Below, piece after piece: positions 48,527-57,570 of a stretch of DNA of 64,000 nucleotides (position 1 is the stretch's first letter; every line of letters starts with the position of its first letter). The stretch covers positions 186,001 to 250,000 of the forward strand of contig NZ_CABVGX010000002.1 in assembly GCF_902497625.1 (NCBI RefSeq), given 5' to 3'. Source of the DNA: Pseudomonas fluorescens (GTDB lineage Bacteria; Pseudomonadota; Gammaproteobacteria; Pseudomonadales; Pseudomonadaceae). A model generated the notes under the pieces. It was not told the DNA's origin. It did not search any database and worked only from the letters and a program-made list of their open reading frames with translations. Both the position numbers and the translations under genes were made by a program.

Positions 48527-48931
48527 ATGACAAAGGACAAGTTGCTGGCCATGCCGGCGGATGACTACATGAATGCCGAGCAACATGCTTTTTTCTCCGA
48601 GCTGTTGCAGAACATGAAAGTCGAAACCCACGAGCGTATCGAACAGAATCGCATCGCCATCGAGAGCCTGGATACGCCGGCCGACCCGGCTGACGCTGCT
48701 TCTGTAGAAGAAGAGCGCACCTGGCTGGTGAACGCGATCGATCGCGATCAGCGCATGCTGCCTCAGTTGGAACAGGCGCTCGAGCGCATCAAGGAAGACA
48801 GCTTCGGCTGGTGCGACGACAGCGGCGAGGCAATCGGCCTCAAGCGTCTGCTGATCAGCCCGACCACCAAGTACTGTATCGAAGCTCAAGAGCGTCACGA
48901 ACAGATCGACAAGCACCAGCGTCAGGCTTGA
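48527..48931 (+). CDS. Zinc-ligand-poor DksA/TraR-family regulator
   Basis: 134 residues of the DksA family: N-terminal helix, a coiled-coil whose tip carries the RNA-polymerase-active motif DxxDxA (Asp53, Asp56, Ala58), and a globular end. The zinc site is altered: instead of two CxxC pairs it has CDDS (Cys96, Ser99) and CIEA (Cys117, Ala120), so only two cysteines remain. This matches the known DksA2-type paralogue of P. aeruginosa, which works without zinc and carries CxxT/CxxA. It should bind RNA polymerase and, with ppGpp, tune stringent response. The start is the ATG at 48527, not the longer frame to 48428. Confidence 0.85.
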   Translation: MTKDKLLAMPADDYMNAEQHAFFSELLQNMKVETHERIEQNRIAIESLDTPADPADAASVEEERTWLVNAIDRDQRMLPQLEQALERIKEDSFGWCDDSGEAIGLKRLLISPTTKYCIEAQERHEQIDKHQRQA

Positions 48932-48942
48932 TGTCGTAACGC

Positions 48943-49001
48943 CCCGCATCGCGGGCGAGCCACTCCTTCAGGAATGAGGCTTGCCCGCGGTGCTTTTTTT
49001 T
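48943..49001 (+). terminator. Terminator of the DksA-like gene
   Basis: GCATCGCGGGCGAGCC pairs with GGCTTGCCCGCGGTGC (REP-like stem) and is followed by a run of eight T. It lies directly after the DksA-like gene. Confidence 0.88.
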
Positions 49002-49126
49002 GTCTGCAGAAAAGTGCTGTCGGGTTTGTTGACCTGCAAGGCCCGCGACTAACGGACCATGGATAATGGCGTTGTAGTGGCGTTTAATGCGTAGACAACA
49101 ATTACAAACGACGTGGGGTGACGAAA

Positions 49127-50731
49127 ATGACGAGAGACGGATCTCTGGCTTCGGCCGTGCCTGCACCAACGCTTGTCGCGAAAGACCGCTGGCTGTCACC
49201 GACGCTGCAAAGCATCGCCCTGGTTCTGTTGTTATGCGGCATGGCGCTGGGGAACTGGCCGCTTTATGTCGGGCTGCCACTGGCGGTCGTGATTGTCTGG
49301 CTGCCCCGACTGCGCGCGCGCGCAGCTCCCGAACAAATCTACGACGGTGGCGCAAGCGCGTTGGCCGAGCTGACGCGTGATCTTTCCTGCACCACCAGTC
49401 ACAACGCACTGTCCGCTGCCGGCGTTGCCTTCTCGGTGCGGCAACTGGCCGACAAACTGCAGTCGCAACTCGACGCGGCGGCGCGGATTGTCAGCAACGC
49501 CGAAGTGATGATCGCCACCGAACAGGCCACCTCGAGCCTCAGTCGTGACGCGTTGAGTGCGGCCAGTGAAGCGCATAAAAGCAGCGCGGCCGGCAGCGCC
49601 GAGCTGAGCGAATCGATCACGCGCATGCATCAGCTCAGCGAGCGTGCCAACGGCAGTCGTGAATTGATCGAAGCGCTCAGCGTGCGCAGCGACGATATCC
49701 AGCGAGTGACGCTGGTGATCCAGTCCATCGCCAGCCAGACCAATTTGCTCGCGTTGAACGCAGCCATCGAAGCTGCCAGGGCAGGGGAGCACGGTCGTGG
49801 CTTTGCAGTGGTGGCCGATGAGGTGCGTGGACTGGCGGCGCGTACCGCCACTGCGACCGGTGAGGTCGGGGAGATGGTCGCGGATATTCAGCACCGCACG
49901 GCACAAGTCGTCGAGCAGATTCGCCAGCTGTCCAGCGACCTCGACACCGGTGTCGAGCAGGTTGAACGCACTGGTGCGCATCTGCACAACATCGCGCGTC
50001 TGGCGGCGGGGGTTGAGCGTCAGGTTGGCGAAATCGCCAACGGTGCCAATACCAATCGCGAGCAACTTGACAGTCTGTTTCACGCCATCGAACAGATGCG
50101 CAGCGACCTTGCGATCAGCGACCAACAGACCCGGCGCCTGGCGGAGGCGGCAGTGCAGATGGAAGGCCAGGCCGAAACCATCAGCGAGCGCCTCGCCGAA
50201 GTCGGCCTGGATGATTACCACCAGCGAATCTACGACCTGGCCCGGGAAGGGGCGAATCAGATCGCGGGGCGTTTTGAGACGGATATCGACGAAGGCCGCG
50301 TTAGCCTCGACGACTTGTTCGATCGTAATTACCTGACCATTCCCAACACCAGCCCGGCAAAATTCCAGACGCGTTTTGATCGTTATACCGACCAGGTTTT
50401 GCCGGCGATCCAGGAACCGTTGCTGCCGCGGCACGAAGGCCTGGTATTCGCGATTGCCTGCACCCAGCAAGGTTATGTGCCTACGCACAACAAAGTGTTC
50501 AGCCAGCCGCTGACCGGCGATGTGCAGGTGGATACCCTGCAAAACCGCACCAAACGAAAATTCGCCGATCGCACGGGCATTCGCTGCGGCAGTCATCAGC
50601 AGGCGGTGCTACTGCAGACCTACACTCGGGACACCGGCGAATTGATGCACGACCTGTCCGTGCCGATCACCGTGAAGGGTCGGCATTGGGGCGGTTTGCG
50701 ATTGGGATACAAGCCGGAAAATCCACGTTGA
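49127..50731 (+). CDS. Methyl-accepting chemotaxis protein with C-terminal sensory extension
   Basis: 534 residues. Two adjacent N-terminal helices (about 27-60) with a very short loop anchor it and leave no periplasmic sensor. The signalling tip [21 protein letters not shown] and [19 protein letters not shown] is canonical. After the signalling domain comes a 190-residue extension beginning [21 protein letters not shown] with a PAS/cache-like body ([23 protein letters not shown]). The order is thus signalling domain first, possible sensor last, the reverse of usual. Ligand unknown. A GTG at 49118 is an alternative start. Confidence 0.9.
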   Translation: MTRDGSLASAVPAPTLVAKDRWLSPTLQSIALVLLLCGMALGNWPLYVGLPLAVVIVWLPRLRARAAPEQIYDGGASALAELTRDLSCTTSHNALSAAGVAFSVRQLADKLQSQLDAAARIVSNAEVMIATEQATSSLSRDALSAASEAHKSSAAGSAELSESITRMHQLSERANGSRELIEALSVRSDDIQRVTLVIQSIASQTNLLALNAAIEAARAGEHGRGFAVVADEVRGLAARTATATGEVGEMVADIQHRTAQVVEQIRQLSSDLDTGVEQVERTGAHLHNIARLAAGVERQVGEIANGANTNREQLDSLFHAIEQMRSDLAISDQQTRRLAEAAVQMEGQAETISERLAEVGLDDYHQRIYDLAREGANQIAGRFETDIDEGRVSLDDLFDRNYLTIPNTSPAKFQTRFDRYTDQVLPAIQEPLLPRHEGLVFAIACTQQGYVPTHNKVFSQPLTGDVQVDTLQNRTKRKFADRTGIRCGSHQQAVLLQTYTRDTGELMHDLSVPITVKGRHWGGLRLGYKPENPR

Positions 50732-50825
50732 TGCCAGGCGCTGTGTTGTCCAGGAGCTCAAAATGCATGAGACGTGTTGGCTTGACCCAAACCCGTACGA
50801 GTTGGCGAGCTGGCGATTGCGACGT

Positions 50826-50866
50826 TGAATGTCACGCCGTCATCGCTGGCAAGCCAGCTCCCGTAA
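50826..50866. repeat. REP-like element
   Basis: CGCCGTCATCGCTGGCAAGC with CCAGCTCCC is a REP-like palindrome between the convergent chemoreceptor and DUF2789 genes. Confidence 0.65.
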
Positions 50867-50873
50867 AGGCGTT

Positions 50874-51110
50874 TTATTTGCCGTCGTGCAAGCGTACGTT
50901 CAATTCGTCGACCATCATGGCTTCTTCGCCGTCGGCCCGTAGCCAATCCTTGAGAAGCTGAGCTTGATGCGGTTCCCAGAAATCCGCTTCTGACACCTTG
51001 GTCTCTGGCGCGAGTTGATGGGCTTCAATGAAGTCATCAATGGCGCTCCCTTCAGTCGGCAGGCCCAGTTGCGCAAACAGGGTTTCCAGATTATTTGCAG
51101 GCAAGTCCAT
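50874..51110 (-). CDS. DUF2789-family protein
   Basis: 78 residues matching the DUF2789 pattern: LETLFAQLGLPTEGSAIDDFI near the start, ADFWEPHQAQLLKDWL in the middle and VDELNVRL near the end. A short helical protein of unknown function known in gammaproteobacteria. The ATG at 51110 follows GGAGAT. Confidence 0.83.
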   Translation of the reverse strand: MDLPANNLETLFAQLGLPTEGSAIDDFIEAHQLAPETKVSEADFWEPHQAQLLKDWLRADGEEAMMVDELNVRLHDGK

Positions 51111-51319
51111 GTGTATCTCCTCAGGAAATTCCGGTCGCATCAAATACGCGATCGACAAATGCGTTGTCATTGCATCTGAGGGAGTGGCGCGCCGAGAGTT
51201 CGAACCGGTTTGAGCGATTCCACAAATGGATGAAGCGCTGGGGCGTAAATTGATCTGAAATGTCTGTGTTCTGTTTCCCGATCCAGCGATTCCGCCTTCT
51301 TCGAACCCACCCTGGCTCG

Positions 51320-51550
51320 TCAGGCTTTCAACGCGCCTGCATCGACGGCAGCTTTGAGCTCCAGTGCCGACTGTGCCGCAGCAACAGCCGCGAGGTCGGC
51401 CGTTTTGAACCAGCGATCTTTCTCGACCTGATGATAGGTCACTGTCGTTAGCGGCGGTTTTGCACGCATCATGATGACGGCCTGGAATTCGCCTTCGACT
51501 TCTCTGGCTTCGCCCCGGATAAAAAATTCACCGATATCAAATTCCGTCAC
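51320..51550 (-). CDS. Small hypothetical protein (76 aa)
   Basis: 76 residues with a mixed strand-helix pattern, no recognised family. The start is a GTG at 51550, 8 bases after GGAAGG. No operon partner. Composition normal. Function unknown. Confidence 0.55.
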   Translation of the reverse strand: MTEFDIGEFFIRGEAREVEGEFQAVIMMRAKPPLTTVTYHQVEKDRWFKTADLAAVAAAQSALELKAAVDAGALKA

Positions 51551-51708
51551 TTAGCAGCCTTCCCTTGGAAATTGTCTGTTGTGTTGGAAGCCGCCCGGCC
51601 CGGGGCGGATCCCTTTGGTATCGCGCAGTATGGCAGTAGTTGTCTGCCGGCGGCTGAGTTAAGTCGTCGGCATGACGAAGCGTCATCGAAACGAGGTGGG
51701 CAAGGCGT

Positions 51709-51957
51709 TCAGCGGCGGCACTCGAGTGCCCGCGCGAGGGCGCATGCTTCATTGTGGTTGCTACGGAAACCTCTTACATGCCCTGTGGAAATTTCCTTGA
51801 TATGGAAGAACGCATTGCCCGCCAATATCACATGATAGCGTGGGCTCATCTGCTGCTCCGGGGGTTCGGTTGCAACGTAGAAGACCGCCGAATGCAGTGT
51901 CGAACCGTTGTGCGAAGGTGTTGCCGGGGTCGGAATGGTGTGGGTCAGGTTGCTCAT
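51709..51957 (-). CDS. Small hypothetical protein (82 aa)
   Basis: 82 residues, with an N-terminal Pro/Thr-rich segment (TIPTPATPSHNG) and a compact part containing SPRYHVILAGNAFFHIKEISTGHVRGFRSNHNEACALARAL, which could be a small beta-rich fold. The ATG at 51957 follows AAGGAC. Not recognised. Confidence 0.55.
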   Translation of the reverse strand: MSNLTHTIPTPATPSHNGSTLHSAVFYVATEPPEQQMSPRYHVILAGNAFFHIKEISTGHVRGFRSNHNEACALARALECRR

Positions 51958-52366
51958 ATGAAGTCCTTTTCGGTGTTTTACCGACGTGTGTACATAGTTT
52001 TGAGTAGTCTGCGAGAGCATCGCTGCTCTAGAATCACCTTCACTGGCTGGCGATTGATCACATCTAAAGCAATTTTTTGCCGCCGATATGTAAGAAAAGT
52101 GCCTTTTCAAGAGCGTCTTTTCCTTAAGATTGGTAATCCGTTTTTTTCTGGCAACCGACAGCGCTTTTTCCTTCAGATTTTGACGAAGGCACGGCGAGAC
52201 GACGCGCAGGACTTTCCATTAGTCTTCACGCGCTTCGCGAAGAATGAGTGCGCAACTCATCTCGGGCTGCCAACCGGGTCACTAGGCGACACCATCGGTA
52301 TTGCCGCTTTTTTCTGCCGTGCGTTTTTCTGCGTCCGGCATCATTTTCAAATGTGGGGATGTTTCC
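51958..52366. other. Intergenic region, AT-richer than its surroundings
   Basis: About 409 bases with several T runs and an inverted AGAGCA/TGCTCT near 52013. An open frame crosses it on the plus strand but has no ribosome site and unlikely composition. It should contain promoters of the genes on both sides. Confidence 0.45.
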
Positions 52367-52837
52367 TTGGCAGTAAGTAATCTCGATATGCATGCTTTGT
52401 TCGTGCTGGGTGATTTGCGAGCGAAGCTGGTTAAACAGTTCCAGTCGCGTTTTGTTTACGTCACCGAACAAAACGCCGAAGGCATTTACATTGCCGAACT
52501 CGACACTGAGTCCGCCTTGGTGGTGGACGACAAGCCCGGGCTGAAACTCAAGGTTGGCGATCATTTCAGCGCCGCCGTTTTGCCAAGTCGCGAAGGCGGG
52601 AAACTGGAAATCCGCTTTCGCGAAATCAAAATGACGGTATATGGGCTGGGCGACTATGCCTTTGTCACCACGGCCGACGGCGAGGCGGTGATTTTCAAGG
52701 AAGGCCACAGTGTAGTGATGGTGTTCGCTGCTCACCAGCAATTGCACGAGGGTCTGACCAAGACACTCAAAGCGGTGACTGCCAAAGCTGCCAAGTGGCG
52801 TAAAGGCGAGCTCATCACCTTCAAGGCGAGTGAGTAA
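52367..52837 (+). CDS. Hypothetical protein (156 aa)
   Basis: About 156 residues, with a beta-rich pattern (QSRFVYVTEQNAEGIYIAEL, KPGLKLKVGDHFSAAVLPS) and a helical C-terminus; may be a small beta-barrel. Not recognised. I chose the TTG at 52367 with GGGGA 7 bases upstream; the ATG at 52388 is the alternative. It overlaps by 1 base with the next gene (TAATG), a coupled pair. Confidence 0.6.
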   Translation: MAVSNLDMHALFVLGDLRAKLVKQFQSRFVYVTEQNAEGIYIAELDTESALVVDDKPGLKLKVGDHFSAAVLPSREGGKLEIRFREIKMTVYGLGDYAFVTTADGEAVIFKEGHSVVMVFAAHQQLHEGLTKTLKAVTAKAAKWRKGELITFKASE

Positions 52838-53040
52838 TGCCCCTGACTCGTGCCGATTTTCATGTCCAGAACCTGGCAACTGCTCAAGCGGAAGCCCAGC
52901 GTCTGTTCAGTCAAAAAGTCGTGCTGCAGGGTGCATGGCTGGGTTGGGTCGCATCGCAGATCTACACGTTGCAGCCGGCTGAATACGCCAGCATGGTTCG
53001 CAGAGAACTGGCGTGCCTGCAGGACACTAGCGAAAAATAA
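52837..53040 (+). CDS. Small hypothetical protein (67 aa), coupled to the preceding gene
   Basis: 67 residues, mostly helical with basic residues, not recognised. Its ATG overlaps the stop of the 156-residue gene upstream, so it depends on it for translation and probably acts in the same process. Confidence 0.6.
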   Translation: MPLTRADFHVQNLATAQAEAQRLFSQKVVLQGAWLGWVASQIYTLQPAEYASMVRRELACLQDTSEK

Positions 53041-53156
53041 TCCGTGACCCTCGAAAGCAGGAACCTCTACTACAGTCAGGTGACTGAGTATTCTGAGGCT
53101 TGCGGTCTTCGTCAGGCCATCCTGCTATTGCGATGAACAGCACGAGGTGCAGAAGC

Positions 53157-54173
53157 ATGAACGGATTTCGCCGGTTGCTGGCCGCTACATTGGCCGCTTT
53201 CAGTTTGTTGGTTTCACCCACCCCGGTCTTCGCTGCACAAGCGCCGATCCACTTCGCCGATTTGAACTGGGAGAGTGGCAGCCTGATCACCGATATCCTG
53301 CGCATCATTGTCGAGAAGGGCTACGACCTGCCGACCGATACGCTCCCGGGCACCACCATCACGCTGGAGACCGCGCTGGCCAACAACGATATCCAGGTCA
53401 TCGGTGAAGAATGGGCCGGTCGCAGCCCGGTCTGGGTCAAGGCTGAGGCCGAGGGCAAGGTCGTTGGTCTCGGCGATACCGTCAAAGGCGCGACCGAGGG
53501 TTGGTGGGTTCCGGAATATGTCATCAAGGGCGATCCGGCCAGAGGCATCAAACCGCTTGCGCCTGACTTGCGTAGCGTCAGTGATCTGCACAGGTACAAG
53601 GACGTGTTCAGCGATCCGGAAACACCGGGTAAAGGCCGCTTCCTCAACAGCCCGATCGGCTGGACGTCCGAAGTGGTCAACAAGCAGAAACTCAAAGCCT
53701 ATGGCCTGGACGACAGCTATGTGAACTTCCGCAGCGGCTCCGGCGCGGCGCTGGATGCGGAGATCAGTTCGTCGATCCGTCGTGGCAAGCCAATACTGTT
53801 CTATTACTGGTCGCCAACGCCATTGCTGGGCCGCTTCAAGCTGATCCAGCTGGAAGAGCCGGCGTTCGATGCGGAGGCCTGGAAAACGTTGACCGACGCT
53901 GATAACCAGAATCCGAAACCGACCCGTTCACTGGCTTCGAAGCTGTCCATTGGCGTGTCCACGCCATTCCAGAAACAATATCCGCAGATCGCCGAGTTCT
54001 TCAGCAAGGTCGATTTCCCAATCGACCCTCTGAACAAGGCGTTGGCGCAAATGAGCGAAAAACACACGCCACCGCGTCAGGCCGCGGAGGCGTTCATGAA
54101 GGCTCATCCTGATGTCTGGCAGGCGTGGGTACCGAAGGATGTGGCTGACAAGGTGACGGCCGGGCTTAAATGA
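53157..54173 (+). CDS. Orphan ABC transporter binding protein, glycine-betaine/OpuAC type
   Basis: 338 residues with a signal peptide (cleavage after SPTPVFA, near residue 26) and an OpuAC-like solute-binding fold: NWESGSLITDILRIIVEKGYD near the mature start, GEEWAGRSPVW and VPEYVIKGD, and PILFYYWSPTP as the aromatic-box region. It would bind a quaternary amine or similar solute. No permease or ATPase gene is adjacent, so it likely delivers to a transporter encoded elsewhere, as CbcX/CaiX/BetX do in Pseudomonas. The start ATG 53157 fits the signal peptide. Confidence 0.87.
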   Translation: MNGFRRLLAATLAAFSLLVSPTPVFAAQAPIHFADLNWESGSLITDILRIIVEKGYDLPTDTLPGTTITLETALANNDIQVIGEEWAGRSPVWVKAEAEGKVVGLGDTVKGATEGWWVPEYVIKGDPARGIKPLAPDLRSVSDLHRYKDVFSDPETPGKGRFLNSPIGWTSEVVNKQKLKAYGLDDSYVNFRSGSGAALDAEISSSIRRGKPILFYYWSPTPLLGRFKLIQLEEPAFDAEAWKTLTDADNQNPKPTRSLASKLSIGVSTPFQKQYPQIAEFFSKVDFPIDPLNKALAQMSEKHTPPRQAAEAFMKAHPDVWQAWVPKDVADKVTAGLK

Positions 54174-54198
54174 ATTTACCCGGGCGGGTGTGATGGCA

Positions 54199-54223
54199 CC
54201 TGAGTGAGCAAAGCTTGCTCAGG
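54199..54223. repeat. REP-like hairpin after the binding-protein gene
   Basis: CCTGAGTGAGC and GCTTGCTCAGG pair with two mismatches over 11 positions, 26 bases after the stop. Confidence 0.6.
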
Positions 54224-54311
54224 AAAGCTTTCAAGTTTGCACCTGCTCCCGTGCACTTCGAAAAATGCCGACTAGGATGATTGTTCAAATCCTTTTTCGG
54301 GATCCTTGACC

Positions 54312-54749
54312 ATGACGTTTCTGTTGGCTCAATGGCTGGTGGCGATCTTCGCGGCGATCAGCTTGATCCATGTGTATTGGGCGCTAGGCGGTCGGTGGGC
54401 GGCCATTGCAGCAGTGCCGCAGGTGCTGGAGGAAGGTGGCAGCCAGGCGCGGCCAGCGTTCCAGCCCTCGGGCTGGATCACGCTGCTGGTGGCATGCGCA
54501 CTGTTGATGATTGCCGTGCTGGTGTGTCTGCGGGTCGGCTGGTGGTTGCCGGCGGTGGCGCATTCATCGCTGCAATGGGTGATCAGCGCTGTGGCCCTGA
54601 TGATGTTCGCCCGAGCGATCGGCGACTCGAATCTGGTGGGTTTTTTCAAACAGGTAAAGGGCTCGCGGTTCGCCCGGCTGGATACCTGGGTCTACTCCCC
54701 GTTATGCGTCGTCCTGGGCGCCGGGTTGTTGGCTGTCGCATGGATGTAA
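54312..54749 (+). CDS. DUF3995-type membrane protein
   Basis: 145 residues with four membrane helices and the start MTFLLAQWLVAIFAAISLIHVYWALGG, the DUF3995 pattern. Function unknown. It is convergent with the pha operon, 16 bases from the phaG stop. No good ribosome site (GATCCTTGACC). Confidence 0.78.
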   Translation: MTFLLAQWLVAIFAAISLIHVYWALGGRWAAIAAVPQVLEEGGSQARPAFQPSGWITLLVACALLMIAVLVCLRVGWWLPAVAHSSLQWVISAVALMMFARAIGDSNLVGFFKQVKGSRFARLDTWVYSPLCVVLGAGLLAVAWM

Positions 54750-54765
54750 CCCGACATCCGCTCAA

Positions 54766-55128
54766 CTAGCTGCGACCTTCCTTGTGCCGACTGCTCACCT
54801 CGGCCGGCACATCGTCCCCGGCCATGCGCTTGCGAAACAATGCCGCCCGCGCCAGCAGCAGGGTGGTCACCGGCACGGTAATCGCCAGCAGGATCGGAAT
54901 CAGCCAGGCATGCAGGACAGGGGCAGATTTCAGCGCGGAGAAGTAGATGATCGACGCCAGCGCCGCACACCAGGCGCCCAGCGTCGAGGCCAGCGCGGGT
55001 GGGTGCATGCGTTGGAAGTAATCCTTCAGCCTTACCAGGCCAACAGCACCCAACAGCGCAAACAGGCTGCTGAGCACGAGCAGGATCGCCACTGAAATTT
55101 CCACCCACACAGACAGTTCGGCGTTCAT
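54766..55128 (-). CDS. phaG: Cation/proton antiporter subunit G
   Basis: 120 residues, three membrane helices, with the MnhG/PhaG pattern LFALLGAVGLVRLKDYFQRMHPPA. Last gene of the antiporter operon; its start overlaps the stop of phaF by 4 bases. It is a required small subunit of the multi-subunit Mrp/Pha complex in the inner membrane. Confidence 0.93.
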   Translation of the reverse strand: MNAELSVWVEISVAILLVLSSLFALLGAVGLVRLKDYFQRMHPPALASTLGAWCAALASIIYFSALKSAPVLHAWLIPILLAITVPVTTLLLARAALFRKRMAGDDVPAEVSSRHKEGRS

Positions 55129-55403
55129 TCGATCACCTCGCCACGCAGCAGGAATTTCGCCAGGGCAAACGAGCCCACGAAGCCGAACAGCGCAATCAGC
55201 AGCGCCGCTTCAAAGTAGGTGTCACTGGCATAACGAATACCCAGGGTCAGCATCATCAGCATCGCAACGATGTACAGGTAATCCAGCGCCAGGACCCGAT
55301 CCTGCGCCGACGGGCCTTTGAACAGGCGCGCCAGGGTCAGCACCATCGCCAGCGAAAAAATGAACAGGCTCAGCAGGATCGCATTCGACAGCAGCGGGCT
55401 CAT
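55125..55403 (-). CDS. phaF: Cation/proton antiporter subunit F
   Basis: 92 residues with three helices and the MnhF pattern ARLFKGPSAQDRVLALDYLY. It overlaps both neighbours by 4 bases. It is a small hydrophobic subunit of the Mrp/Pha complex, inferred to help assembly. Confidence 0.93.
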   Translation of the reverse strand: MSPLLSNAILLSLFIFSLAMVLTLARLFKGPSAQDRVLALDYLYIVAMLMMLTLGIRYASDTYFEAALLIALFGFVGSFALAKFLLRGEVIE

Positions 55404-55888
55404 TCGAAGATCTCCATCAATGGACGCTCGTAAGTGGCCTTGAAATGCTGGATGAACAGCGCTTCATCCTCCAGATCGAACACGTGCAGCAATAAAATGC
55501 TGCGGTCCAGCGCCAGTTCCGACCAGACGGTGCCGGGCACCACCGTGCAGATCATTGCCAATGCGGCCAGGCCGTTGGCATCGTGCAGGTCCAGCGGCAC
55601 TTTGATAAAAGCCGAACGCGGCGGCCGGTGACTGGCATTCAGCACGCCCCAAGCCACGGCGAGGTTGGACTTCACCACATCGTAAAGCACCAGAAACAAC
55701 AGCCGCACAATCATGTCGGGCCGACGAATTCGCGTCGGCAATGGCCGCAACTTGCGCATCATTACCGGCGCACAAACCCCCAGCACGGCGCCTAGCAGCA
55801 GGTTGCCGGGGCTCAGAGAGAGGTTCAGCAGCAGCCACAGCAGCCACAGCGCCAGCGACAGCCATGGAGCAGGAAACAGACGCTTCAT
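55400..55888 (-). CDS. phaE: Cation/proton antiporter subunit E
   Basis: 162 residues of the MnhE family: two helices at the N-terminus (LALWLLWLLLNLSLSPGNLLLGAVLG), then a soluble part with ICTVVPGTVWSEL. Part of the inner-membrane Mrp/Pha antiporter. It overlaps phaD and phaF by 4 bases each. Confidence 0.93.
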   Translation of the reverse strand: MKRLFPAPWLSLALWLLWLLLNLSLSPGNLLLGAVLGVCAPVMMRKLRPLPTRIRRPDMIVRLLFLVLYDVVKSNLAVAWGVLNASHRPPRSAFIKVPLDLHDANGLAALAMICTVVPGTVWSELALDRSILLLHVFDLEDEALFIQHFKATYERPLMEIFE

Positions 55889-57570
55889 GGCAGCTCCTCC
55901 ACCAACGCAGCTCTGGCTTCAGGGCTGGGTACGGCGCGCGTGCCCATGACCGCAATCACGTACTGCTGCGGGTTGTTCAGGGCTTGTGCCGCGGACTGGG
56001 TGTAACGCAGCAGCGGTTCGGCCTGGAAGGTCAGCGCCACGCTCAAAGCCAGCAGCGCGATGATCGGCAGACATTCAAACAGGCGCAGTGCCGGCGACGG
56101 CCGTTCTTCCGGCGTCCAGAAGCGCTGGATACCGACCCGGGAAAACGCGATCAGCGATGCCAGGCCGGACAGGATCAACAGCGCCAGCAACCCCCACGCC
56201 GCATTCGACACCGGTTCATCCGCGCTATTGCCCAAGCCCAGCGGGTTGAGGAGGGCGCTCAGCAGGCCGACCTTGCCGATAAAGCCGGACAGAGGTGGCA
56301 TGCCGATGATCAGTAACGCGCAGGCAATGAAACTCAAGCCAAGGAAGGCCATGGTCCAGGGAATCACTTGACCGACAACGGCTTTCTGCTCGTCATCGAG
56401 GTTGATGCCTTTGGGCGGTTGCAGGGATTCCATCGGCCGCGCAATCAGGTCGCCGTCGTCGTACAGGGGCATTTCGTTGGCTGAGCGGGAGCGCTCGATC
56501 AGCTCGGCAAGCAGGAACAGCGCACTCAATGCCAAGGTCGAACTGACCAGATAAAACAGCGCCGCGCCGATCAGGTTCGGCTGGGCAAAACCAATGGCCG
56601 ACAGCAGAATCCCGGCTGACACCAGAATGCTCAGACTGGCCATGCGCTCCAGACGTTGTGCGGCAAGTATCGCCACGGCCGCGCAGACAATGGTCGCCAT
56701 GCCGCCGTAAATGAGCCAGTCGCCACCAAAGTACGCCGATGCTCCGGCCTGCCCGGAGAACAGCAGCGTCCACAAGCGCAGCAAGGTGTAGACGCCGACT
56801 TTGGTCATGATCGCGAACATCGCCGCCACTGGGGCGCTGGCGGAGGAGTAGGCGGGAGCGAGCCAGAAATTCAGCGGCCACATGCCGGCCTTGGCCAGGA
56901 ACGCCACGGCGAGAATCCCCGCGCCGGCGTGCAACAAACCGCGATCGGCTTGCGGCACCAACGGGATTTTCAGCGCCAGGTCGGCCATGTTCAGTGTGCC
57001 GGTGACGCCGTAGATCAATGCCGCGCCGATCAGGAACAGCGAGGACGCCAGCAGGTTGATTGAAATGTAGTGCAACCCGGACGACACCCGCGCGCGCCCC
57101 GAACCGTGCAGCATCAGGCCATAAGAGGCGGCGAGCAGCACTTCAAAGAACACGAACAGGTTGAACAGGTCGGCCGTCAGAAAGGCGCCGTACAGGCCCA
57201 TCAGCTGAATCTGAAAAAGCGCGTGAAAACTCGAACCGGCACCGTCCCAGCGAGCCATCGCAAACAGCAGGGCACTGACGCCGATGATGCCGGTGAGCAC
57301 CAGCATCATTGCCGACAACTGATCGACCACCAGCACAATCCCGAACGGCACTTGCCAGTTGCCGGGCAGGTAGACGCCGATCGAGCCGGGCACGCCAGTC
57401 GATTGCGTCCATTGCAGTAAAAGCGCCGAGATACCCAGCCCGACCAGGCTGGACAGCAGGTTGATTCGAGCCTTCAGCGGGCGGTGTTTCTCGCCCAGCA
57501 GCAGCATTACAGCGGCGGTCAGCAGGGGCAGCAGAATCGGTGCAGCGATCAGGTGGGTCATTGCATTCAT
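55885..57570 (-). CDS. phaD: Cation/proton antiporter subunit D
   Basis: 561 residues, about 14 helices, homologous to NuoM/NuoN-type complex I subunits, as MrpD is. The proton-translocation helices contain FLAKAGMWPLNFWLAPAYSSA and a conserved Lys/Glu pattern. It overlaps phaC and phaE by 4 bases. Pumps or exchanges protons for sodium/potassium in the complex. Confidence 0.95.
   Translation of the reverse strand: MNAMTHLIAAPILLPLLTAAVMLLLGEKHRPLKARINLLSSLVGLGISALLLQWTQSTGVPGSIGVYLPGNWQVPFGIVLVVDQLSAMMLVLTGIIGVSALLFAMARWDGAGSSFHALFQIQLMGLYGAFLTADLFNLFVFFEVLLAASYGLMLHGSGRARVSSGLHYISINLLASSLFLIGAALIYGVTGTLNMADLALKIPLVPQADRGLLHAGAGILAVAFLAKAGMWPLNFWLAPAYSSASAPVAAMFAIMTKVGVYTLLRLWTLLFSGQAGASAYFGGDWLIYGGMATIVCAAVAILAAQRLERMASLSILVSAGILLSAIGFAQPNLIGAALFYLVSSTLALSALFLLAELIERSRSANEMPLYDDGDLIARPMESLQPPKGINLDDEQKAVVGQVIPWTMAFLGLSFIACALLIIGMPPLSGFIGKVGLLSALLNPLGLGNSADEPVSNAAWGLLALLILSGLASLIAFSRVGIQRFWTPEERPSPALRLFECLPIIALLALSVALTFQAEPLLRYTQSAAQALNNPQQYVIAVMGTRAVPSPEARAALVEELP

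Noticed and set aside
49232..50596. 454-codon frame opposite the chemoreceptor
   Set aside because: Shadow of the chemoreceptor with repetitive composition mirroring its coiled coil.
51185..51215. tRNA T-loop-like GTTCGAACC
   Set aside because: No acceptor or anticodon stem could be folded around it; probably chance.
51754..52380. 208-codon plus-strand frame across the AT-rich gap
   Set aside because: No ribosome site, Cys/Phe/Arg-rich unlikely composition, overlaps a better gene start on the other strand.
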